A stretch of 64,000 nucleotides of DNA. It comes from Semisulcospira habei (Eukaryota > Mollusca > Gastropoda > Semisulcospiridae). The notes beneath the pieces are model-generated. The model ran no database searches and was not told the origin of the DNA. It worked only from the letters and a program-made list of their open reading frames with translations. How positions within the stretch are numbered: position 1 is the stretch's first letter; every line of letters starts with the position of its first letter. Where the stretch lies: contig BTPG01000001.1 of assembly GCA_036245525.1 (NCBI GenBank), positions 178,775,958-178,839,957 of the forward strand, written 5' to 3'. The translations under genes were made by a program, and so were the position numbers. Shown piece after piece: positions 56,165-64,000 of the stretch.

Positions 56165-56855
56165 TTTCATTGCCTGGGATCCCCACGTGGGAGGGGACCC
56201 ACATGATTTTGATCGTTTTACCGTGATCTGCGAGTTCTGCTGCTTGTACTCTAATCAGGTATGTTAGGTCTTCTCTGAATGAGTCTAGGTTTTGGATCGC
56301 TTGGATTGCTGACAGCGAGTCCGTCACTATGAGTATGTGTTTGTTTTTCTGTAGGTCACTCTTTATTGCCTTATAAGCTCCTAGGATGGCCGTGAGTTCA
56401 GCTGTGAAGACCGCTGAGTGATCTGGTAGCTTTATGGCCCGGTCCGATTTGTTGGGGACGTGGATACCTAGTCCGGTTGCGTGGGTGGTTGGGTCATGGG
56501 ACCCGTCTGTATAGATGAGTGCGTAGTTTTTGTATGTAGTGTTTTTTTTAATGTCAAACTCCATTTTCATTTTGGGCCCGTCTACTGTTTTCTGATACTT
56601 AGTTAGGTCCAGATCTACTTCTATTTGTGGGAGTCTCCATGGTGGCGCCTTTATTTGTATGATCGGTGTTCTGCTTGGTAGTTTTAGGTTTATAGAGGCT
56701 TCGATTTCCTGGACTACGGTTTTTATTTGTGGTGTTTGGTTGCGTTTGCCTCTGGTTTTGTGGTCTGTGGTGAGAGTGAATTTGGCCGGGTGGTCTTCTG
56801 GCATACATACTGTTTTATAATATAGGTTAGCCGCTCTTTCCTTTATTATGAGCGT
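56165..56855 (-). pseudogene. Retrotransposon RNase H domain (inverted 5' piece)
   Basis: A long open frame with the RNase H signature: YTDGSHD (first catalytic D), then AELTAILGAYKA (E), VTDSLSAIQAI (D), and VPSHVGIPGNES at the end of the domain. The frame extends upstream past the first ATG (56804) into ANLYYKTV, typical of the linker after the reverse transcriptase domain. Past the GNES end the ORF simply runs into the target duplication and host DNA. The endonuclease and reverse transcriptase are missing. Confidence 0.88.
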
Positions 56856-56861
56856 TATGAG

Positions 56862-57328
56862 TAGCGAAGAAAGGCCTCGATCAAGAATCGACCTTCTTCA
56901 ACCTACCACTGTCAGCTAACGAGAGGTCCAATGCACTCAGACCCGCCTTTCAAAAACTATGGGTAAAAGAATTCCACCAGACCAAAAGAGGGAGACGGAA
57001 AAATCTCACAAGGGTACTTAACAACATACCCACCCTTCTTCAAGGCAAGAGGAAAGACCAATCACGGCTAACAAGAGTCCGATTGGGGGGCGAAAGATAC
57101 CTAGTCCACCCGAACCAAACAGTATGCACATGCGGCCACATACTCACTACGGAACACGTACTATTAGACTGCCAAAATATAGAAGAAACCAGAGCCACAA
57201 TAGCAGAAAGACTGAACACGCCCCTCACGTTAGAAGGCCTCATAAACCCTGACCCTACAACATGGTCCACCACCACCAAACTCACAATACACCTGCTCAA
57301 CGAGCACCCCCTAGTTAAATACATATAA
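56862..57328 (+). pseudogene. Retrotransposon C-terminal segment with zinc knuckle (sense 3' piece)
   Basis: The open frame begins near 56862 with AKKGLDQ, the stretch that directly follows RNase H in such polyproteins. It runs to TAA 57326-57328. Near 57122 it has CTCGHILTTEHVLLDC, the CxC...H...C knuckle found at the C-terminus of I- and Jockey-like elements. It lacks its own start and is a continuation of the inverted piece. Confidence 0.82.
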
Positions 57329-57501
57329 ACAAACAAGGAAGGAGAGAGAAGGCAAACCACACCATCGACCCAGCGAGACCGGGACCCGGACACCCACTGG
57401 AGCACGGGCTCTCCCCAACGACCCAACCGCCCAAGGCGCGGACAGGCATGATGAAGGATAGAATAAAGCGATGCGCGTACATCAGCAACAGTCAAAATAA
57501 A

Positions 57502-57542
57502 CCCCCTCCCCCCCCCCCCCCATCCCCCGCCCCACCCCCCCC
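57502..57542 (+). repeat. C-rich tract in the retrotransposon 3' UTR
   Basis: About 41 bases, almost all C, with an uninterrupted run of 14 or so. The minus strand could form a G-quadruplex. Confidence 0.85.
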
Positions 57543-57614
57543 TGGACGAAATCAGCGAAAGCTGGAAGTCCCGATCCCTTTCTAAAATAGCATAGCATAG
57601 CACCACTCTGTTGC

Positions 57615-59734
57615 CGACGTACAAACCTTCAAAACAGCATAATTCTTTAGTCAGATGATTAAGTGTTAAAAAAAAAAAAAAAAACGTGATATACGACCCA
57701 GAAGTCCGGGCATGCGCAAATCAATCTGACAACAACAAAATTAAAAATCAAAAACACTTCAAATTCAACACCAAACATTTACGCATGAAAAGAACATCTG
57801 AAAAGAACCAAAAATTAAACGGATACTAATATCGTTGCTGGTCCTTGGAGAATGTCCTCGGTTTTTCTTGATGTTTAGCGTCCTTCTGTTGTCATTCAGT
57901 TTGGTCTTCTGTTAGCAAGGCTTTCCATACATTTATGCATGTGCCAGCTACAGAAGGCCACATGTCTCGCAGGTGGCCATGGGGTATTAGTCCAGTCAAC
58001 GCCGGGCCCGGCAGTTACGTAATCAGTCAAGGACCACGATTCCCAACACCCTTCTACTACTTTTGGAAGTAGTAGCGCGATGTATGGATAGCGGCATAGA
58101 GGTAGCTGTGCTGCCTGCCTGTTAGTAAGATAGCGCATCCCTTTGCCGTGTCTAGTAGTTTTCACTGAGTGTTTTTCACGTGAAATTTAGCTCTCTGTTT
58201 CAGAACACTGTGTCATTTAGATTTTTCTTATTCAGTGCTGAGTGTTCTCTTTATTGCAAGTCTCTCGGTTTTGATAACCGTTTCTTGCTGGTTGTTGTTT
58301 CTGCTTTTTCTCTTTTTCCCCAAGGTTTAAAGTTTATCCTGTATCCAGCTGCTGGCAGTGATACAATGTGGGGATTTTTTTTTTCTTTTTTCTCTTTCTA
58401 AAGCTTCATTTCGTCAACGTTTTTTTGTTCGCTGTTAAACAGCTACTCAGTCTCCAAACTCGAGTTTGCACTGCCGTGAACCTAAAGGGAGCATGAGCAT
58501 CGCGCTATTCTACGGCTATTCTAAGCCGCAGTGCCGGGACGGTGTCGAATCGCACGTGTTGACAGCCATGGGTGTTTTGTTTGGGGCTGGTGGTCGCGAT
58601 TTCATTCCGGCTGCGTAAACATAGCAGCATAGAGGCAACACTAGCCACCAATATACATATCGTACATGTAGCTTCTCACAAGCCCCCGCACTCTGCGCGG
58701 AACTCATGAAGATCTATGCCTCTTGGGGAGTTTTGTCTTTGGTTATGGGCGAACATTGCTAGGCAGTGAATGCCTCGTGAAAGTATGCGGTAACGGTGGA
58801 ATGAATGTTTCTTGATAGGTTCATTTGTCTCTGTGCACATCAGACGGAACAGAGAACCTTCTGCCATACCATCTGACGGCAGTTCCGATGAAAGCGGCCT
58901 TCAAGGCTGGCTAAAGCCTTGTACTGTCCCCAGCCCTCAACCAAATAATAGCCCTATCCAAGGCCAGTTTAGTATATATTTTTAATTTGTAACCTTGATT
59001 TTAAATTTCTGCCCGTATAATAATATGCCTCAGCAGATCCAAGTATATTCCGTAGTGAACCCGAATCTGTCTTTAACAGAACGATAGAGGGCGTGAAAGT
59101 GTGTTCATTTATATGGTCATTGATGTACGGTTACTGAAAAACTATCTGGTTTGTGAAAAACAAAAGAAACGGCAGAAACTCACTGCAAACCACAATAAGC
59201 GCATCTCCCTCCCTTTCCCCCACTCAGCCTGGAAATTAAAATTGTGTGAACTGAAAAAGCAAAACTTAGGCACAGATTCTCATGGGTCACGTTCCTGTAA
59301 CTTGCGTGGCGGACTCTTGAGGATCTATGCCTTTTCTCATCTGTAGAAAGGACCACTATCACACTGTCCGAGATACACTCAATGATAAACACCTCCTGTC
59401 TGGAATAAACATAGATCCTCATGGCGCCCGCAGATACAAAAGCTCATGAGAATCCTGACTCTTGCCTGCTGGACTCATTATGCTGGTCCTTACATACAAG
59501 AAGCTGCGCGAGCTGATTCAGTGACTGCCTTCCATAGTGTATTAGACGCGATGACAGCAATTATAAACAAACCGCTGGGCTGAAAAAAGGGGACCGAAAC
59601 CGAGAAGAGCGCGCGCTCACATTCCATCGAATCAAAATGATTAGGCTTTTCCGAGTCTGAGTTAGAACTGTACTGTCTTACAGTTGACGGATGTTAAGTT
59701 TTGGTACGTTCGCATCAGCGTGTCAGGCTTTTCA
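57615..59734. other. Intergenic host DNA, no gene seen
   Basis: Includes an A18 run near 57669-57686 and a T-rich stretch near 58375-58395. Short ORFs here (60-89 codons) have no recognisable domain and no codon pattern that would support a gene. A phrase GATCTATGCCT recurs near 58713 and 59323 and, inverted, near 59411, perhaps fragments of a dispersed repeat. Confidence 0.55.
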
Positions 59735-59773
59735 GTGAGTGACGAGGAAGAGAAACAATAGTTCTATGACCGA

Positions 59774-60516
59774 CTCCAGAGTGCTGTGGGAAAATGTGCG
59801 GAACGAGACATCACCATCGTCATGGGCGATTTTAATGCCAAAATAGTGGAGGACAACACCGGATACGAAGAGGTGATGGGCAGACAGGGACTAGGGGAGA
59901 TGAGTGAGAACGGGGAGAGGTTTGTAGACTTTTGTGCTCTCAGCAGATTTGTCATTGGAGGCAGCATCTTCCCACACAGAAGAATACACAAAGCAACGTG
60001 GGTCTCACCTGACCATACTACAGAGAACCAAATAGACCATATCTGCATTAGCAAGAAATTTAGAAGATCCCTTCAAGATTTTCGATGAGGAAGGGAGCAG
60101 ATGTCGCCTCAGACCACCATCTGCTTACCTTAAGAATAAAGCTCAAGTTAAAGAAAAGCCGCACAGAGACAACAAGAAGACAGCGCTATAATGTAGGCCT
60201 CCTGAGAGAGACTGGAGTGAGAGAAGAGTTCAAACTGGTGCTGTCCAACCGGTTTCAAGCGCTACAGGAGCTAGTTAATGAAGAGGAGGCGGTCACCACA
60301 CAGCAGCAGTGGAAGGCAGTTAGAGAGGCGCTGAACTCGACCTGCAAAGACACTGTAGGGTTTAGGAAACACCATCACAAGGACTGGCTGTCGGCACAAA
60401 CCTTGAAGAAGATAGAAGTGAGGAAGCAGATGAAAGCAGTTGTCAACAACAGTCGCACGATAGCAGCCAAAGCAAGGGCACAGGAGGAATACTCCGAAGC
60501 CAACCGCGAGGTGTAG
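59774..60516 (+). pseudogene. Endonuclease and linker part of the RTE-like element
   Basis: FYDRLQSAVGKC near 59763, then MGDFNAK near 59822-59842, WVSPDHTTENQIDHI near 60000-60041, and after a one-base frame change near 60085 ASDHHLL near 60107-60127. These are conserved blocks of the APE-type (EEP) endonuclease that nicks the target. The N-terminal blocks are missing. The linker frame ends at TAG 60514-60516, and another frame change follows near 60535. Confidence 0.82.
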
Positions 60517-60526
60517 AGGAGTATCA

Positions 60527-62330
60527 AGGGCAGACAAGAGGGCCTACACAGACAGCCTGGCAGCAGAGGCAGAAAAAGCAGCAGGCAGCGGCAACATGAA
60601 ACAGCTCTACGACATTATCAGAAGATTGTCGGGCAAGTATGGCCATACAGAAAGACCAGTAAAAGACAAAGAAGGCAAGCCTATTGCAGACAGAGCAGAC
60701 CAACTCGAAAGATGGGCCGAGTATTTTGAAGAGTTACTGAACAGACCCAGCCCACCCGACCCCCCAGACAGCCAGCCAGCAGAGACCGACCTACCCGTCA
60801 GCTGTGACAGACCCAGCCGGGAAGAGATCAGAAGAGCAGTGGCATTTTTGAAGAACGGCAAAGCAGCAGGGCCAGATGGCATCCCAGCGGAGTCTCTGAA
60901 AGCCGACCTAGAGACAACAGTAGAGATGCTGTACCCACTGTTTGGAAAGATCTGGGAAGAGGAGGTGATGCCGGCTGACTGGAAGGAGGGGTACCTAATC
61001 AAGCTTCCCAAGAAATGCGACCTCAGCAAGTGTTCCAACTACAGAGGAATCACCTTGCTGTCAGTACCAGGAAAGGTCTTCAACAGGATCATCCTGGAGA
61101 GAATGAAGAGCTCCGTTGACCCCCAGCTGAGAGACCAGCAAGCAGGATTCAGGAAAACCGATCATGTACAGACCAGATCGCCACTGTCCGCATCATCGTG
61201 GAACAGTCTCTGGAGTGGAGCTCCCCGCTGTACGTCAACTTTGTGGATTACGAGAAAGCATTTGACAGTGTGGACCGAGAGACTCTGTGGAAACTCCTAC
61301 GACACTACGGTGTACCCACAAAGCTCGTCCGCCTGATCAAGAGCAGCTATGATGGCATGACATGTCGCGTGATCCACGAAGGGCAGTTCACCAGGGAGCT
61401 TCAGGTCAGAACCAGTGTCAGGCAGGGGTGTTTGCTGTCTCCGATCCTCTTCCTACTGGCCATAGACTGGGTCATGAAGAGGACCACAGAGCACAGACGA
61501 AGTGGAATGCAGTGGACACTGTGGACACGGCTTGACGACCTCCATTTTGCAGACGGCTTGGCTTTACTGTCCCACACTCATCAACAAATGCAGGACAAGA
61601 CCACGAGGCTTGCTGACATCTCGTCCCAAGTGGGCCTCACCATCCACAAACAGAAAACAAAGACAATGAGGCTGAACGCAACCAGGGAAGAACCATTCTT
61701 GCTTGCTGGCACCCCGTTGGAGGAGGTGGAGTCCTTCACCTATCTCGGGAGCATCATAGACAAAAAAGGCGGCACTGATGCAGATGTCAGAGCACGAATC
61801 GGTAAAGCCAGAGCAGCCTTTCTCCAGCTGAAAAAAGTGTGGAGTTCCAGAGAGCTGTCAGAACACACCAAAGTCCGGATTTTCAACTCCAACGTAAAAG
61901 CAGTTCTCCTATATGGAGCAGAGACTTGGAGATTGACAAAAACGGCAGTCAACAGAGTACAGATCTTCATAAACAGTTGCCTTAGAAGAATTTTGAAAAT
62001 CCACTGGCCAGAGAAGATCAGCAACGTCAGACTCTGGGAGAGAACATAGCACATAGCACATAACAGCAGAGAATGAAACTGGGCAAAGAAGATGGGGATG
62101 GACTGGTCACAGTCTGAGAAAGCCAGCTTCCAGTATCACTAGGCAGGCATTGTCATGGAACCCCCAGGGAAAGAGGCAGGCCGAGAAACACCTGGCGTCG
62201 AGACCTCCAAGCAGACATCAAGAGACTGGGAACCACCTGGAGTAAAATCGAAGGAGAAGCACAGGACAAGAGTCGCTGGAGGTCTCTCGTCGACGGCCTA
62301 TACCTGGGGAGGAGTGACAGGCGTAAGTAA
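60527..62330 (+). pseudogene. Reverse transcriptase part of the RTE-like element, catalytic motif altered
   Basis: The frame from about 60540 carries the RT fingers (FLKNGKAAGPDGIPAES near 60847-60897; YRGITLLSVPGKVFNRII near 61041-61094). A one-base deletion near 61160 shifts the frame. The rest follows from about 61170: YVNFVDYEKAFDSVDR near 61231-61278, SVRQGCLLSPILF near 61417-61455, and the catalytic box as FADG at 61546-61557 instead of the usual FADD/YADD. C-terminal residues continue to 62049 and then in shifted frames to TAA near 62328. It is inactive by several criteria. Confidence 0.85.
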
Positions 62331-62340
62331 GTCCCCAGTC

Positions 62341-63204
62341 AAGTGACGACTGTTTTCGTTAGTGCCGGCAGCTTAAATTTCTTTACGCTTTACGCCGATT
62401 TTTTCTATTAATTGTTGATTTGTTTGTTTGGTCATCCAACCTTATATTTGTTTGCGCGTCCGGCTGTTGCCCGTGATGCGCTTTGAGGTTGTTTTTAACT
62501 TTATTTCGTTAACGTTCATGTGTTTGCTGTTATACAGCTATAAGACGTGTTTTATATCAATGCTTTACGTACGCTGGCATCAAAGCGTTTGGTTTATTTT
62601 ATGCGACTGACTTGTGTGAGAGTGTTTCGACCGGCTCAGTCATTACAGTCCATTGCATACAAAATAGCGGATCAGAGCGGAGACTGATCTAGCCGAACAA
62701 CACGGGCGGTGTTAGACACCAACGATCAGTTTGTAAAAAAAGTGTATCACATCGCACACTATGCGAATCAATGGCCTGTTTTTTTCGGCCGGCCGTACAC
62801 ACTCTTTGGACTTTTGCTTTCAAAGCCGGTACTTCTCTCGTCACTGAGTGGACCAAACCGTTTGAGACATCCACGTTCACAGCAATTCTTGGCTGTTGTT
62901 GTTTCAGTCTCCTACATTTAGTCCCGATTTACTTAACGGCTCACTGAGATGTGTGTGTACCTTTTTGGGCAGAATCATTATTATTTTTTTTTTAAATTAT
63001 TATTTTGACAAAGGGTGAGAAGCTTAGTTTGCTTCACTGGGTGAGGTTTTCCGCCTCGGGTTTGTCGTGTTACCGCTTCTATGTGGGCTGGATGGACTTG
63101 GATTCAAACCACAGATGCACTCACAAAATACAAGGAAGCCATTTCTTAACTCGGCAGCAAACACGCTATTTATTTCACTGGGCATGCGCAAGCTAAGGGA
63201 CATA
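62341..63204. other. Intergenic host DNA, no gene seen
   Basis: No domain-bearing ORF. A short A/T run lies near 62980-63005. Nothing else was recognised. Confidence 0.55.
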
Positions 63205-63251
63205 ATCACCGGAGAGACAACCACTATACAGGAGTTGTCTCCCATAGACCA
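63205..63251. repeat. Dispersed host repeat with palindrome (copy 2)
   Basis: GAGACAACCACTATACAGG then AGTTGTCTC is a near-perfect palindrome. The same block, more decayed, occurs at 40940-41005. It could be the tip of a MITE or part of an LTR; the Gypsy fragment at 63596 points toward it, so an LTR origin is possible. Confidence 0.5.
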
Positions 63252-63595
63252 ATATGCTTCTTTATATGACACCTCCGTCTTTTAGTTAAAAACTTATCTA
63301 AACTGGACAAAATCAAATCCTTATCTAACAAATGAAATCAAATCTTTCCGAGATCGAACCGTAAATGTAAGTGTTCAAGTTTTATACGACCAAAGTCTCT
63401 ATCATTAATAATAAGAGGATCAGCAAAGCGTCTGTTTAATCATAATAAAAGAATGAACTTGAACCTAAAAACACAAGCTCTCAGCTTTTACTCTACACAA
63501 ACCTATCTATCGCAACAACAAAAAAATGCGACTCTACATGTATGTTCACCATACATGGGTAACTACACCACAACGAAGATCAGATCCTCGAATTA

Positions 63596-64000
63596 CTAGA
63601 ATCTTGCAGGCTTGATCACCACCCTGCCAGATCTAGCAGTGTATGGCTGTACAGTTTGTGAATCAGGTGGTCTACCTGGATGCTGTAGACTTTCTGTCTG
63701 GGCTGAGTCTTGCGCTGAAGACGAATCCTGTGGCTGTTGAAGCTCGTCGGGCGTCGTCGATCCGCTGGTTAACTATTTGTTCTCGACCATCTGCCTCGGC
63801 TCACTGGCAGCAGCTGGACTCTGTATGCACACTGCGTCTAAGGTGCTTACGGTTACGTCTCAGTACTCCGCTTGGAGTTTTGACCAGGTACGACCTTGGT
63901 GCGACTGACTTCAGTGACGGATCACCACACCTGGACGCTTCCACCCGGTCTCCCGTTCATCCCTCACAAGGACAGGGTCTCCTGAGGAAAGCTCCGGTAA
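63596..64000 (-). pseudogene. Gypsy-type (Ty3) pol C-terminus, degraded and cut by the window edge
   Basis: Reading the minus strand from 64000, LSSGDPVLVRDERETGWKRP is the integrase C-terminal segment. After a frame change comes APRSYLVKTPSGVLRRNRKH, the conserved tail of Gypsy integrases, and the end TARSGRVVIKPARF stops at TAG 63596-63598. At least one stop and frame change lie between, so it is a remnant. Sequence beyond the stop (about 63571 downward, beginning TGTAGTTACCC on the minus strand) could be the 3' LTR, but I could not define its end. Confidence 0.8.

Larger units (their letters stand above)
56165..57602 (+). mobile_element. I-type non-LTR retrotransposon, 5'-truncated, with twin-priming inversion
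   Basis: A 12-bp target duplication, CCACTCTGTTGC, lies at 56153-56164 and 57603-57614. Between the copies, the first part (56165 to about 56855) encodes an RNase H domain on the minus strand. The second part (about 56862 onward) encodes the residues that normally follow RNase H, on the plus strand. It ends with a 3' UTR and a tail of ATAGC repeats (57584-57602). An inverted 5' piece followed by a sense 3' piece inside one target duplication is the twin-priming signature of target-primed reverse transcription. RNase H plus a C-terminal CCHC-type knuckle indicates the I superfamily. Confidence 0.9.
59735..62340 (+). mobile_element. RTE-like non-LTR retrotransposon, 5'-truncated and decayed
   Basis: Endonuclease remnants, a reverse transcriptase domain and a C-terminal [22 protein letters not shown] segment follow in order on the plus strand, in several frames. 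The order (APE endonuclease then RT, no RNase H) and the wording of the RT and C-terminal region fit the RTE superfamily. The 5' end is lost inside the endonuclease. The 3' end is just after TAAGTAAG near 62330-62340. No target duplication was identified. Confidence 0.82.

Noticed and set aside
57040..57624. 194-aa minus-strand ORF with glycine/tryptophan-rich stretch
   Set aside because: It is antisense to the retrotransposon C-terminal segment and its C-rich 3' UTR; the glycine-rich part comes from the poly-C run.
59764..61038. Minus-strand ORFs over the RTE-like element
   Set aside because: They lie antisense to clear endonuclease and reverse transcriptase motifs.

Overview
The window looks like animal nuclear DNA, most likely a marine invertebrate and plausibly a gastropod mollusc. 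There are no bacterial operons. It has a long tandem satellite, a tRNA-derived SINE, several non-LTR retrotransposons, a Gypsy-type pol fragment, long GT microsatellites, and two pieces of a Polinton/Maverick-type (virus-like) DNA transposon. The host assignment is inference from repeat content. No host protein-coding gene could be supported anywhere in the window.

Region 1 (1-33644) is a satellite array with two levels of order. The monomer is about 171-181 bp and carries a perfect 6-bp hairpin. Monomers are grouped into higher-order units of about 1.75-2.8 kb, each ending in a diverged, partly unique segment. Fifteen such segments are visible. Unit lengths differ by whole monomers (6, 8, 9, 10 or 12 canonical monomers), and shared private variants show that multi-unit blocks were copied. 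The many short ORFs here are translations of the repeat, not genes.

Region 2 (33645-52454) is Polinton material in two parts around a microsatellite-rich interval. The left part (33645-40848) has the tail of the major capsid gene cut by the satellite. It then carries a packaging ATPase, four small virion-type genes, a DDE integrase and, on the opposite strand, a protein-primed family B DNA polymerase and a 115-aa gene. The right part (43532-52454) has the front of a second polymerase, a second 115-aa gene, a second ATPase, a complete capsid gene, and a set of structural/membrane genes. It ends with a 30-aa ORF that terminates in overlapping PSAP and PPEY motifs. Together the parts give nearly a full Polinton gene set (integrase, PolB, ATPase, capsid proteins), but no adenain-like protease is recognisable. 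The two parts disagree in gene order: the integrase-polymerase block is flipped relative to the ATPase. About half the genes have stops or frameshifts, so this is a decaying endogenous element rather than an active one.

Region 3 (52455-64000) is repeat-rich host DNA. It holds a 0.9-kb direct duplication, a tRNA-derived SINE, an I-type non-LTR retrotransposon with a textbook twin-priming inversion and 12-bp target site duplication, an RTE-like EN+RT retrotransposon with an altered catalytic motif, and a degraded Gypsy integrase tail at the right edge.
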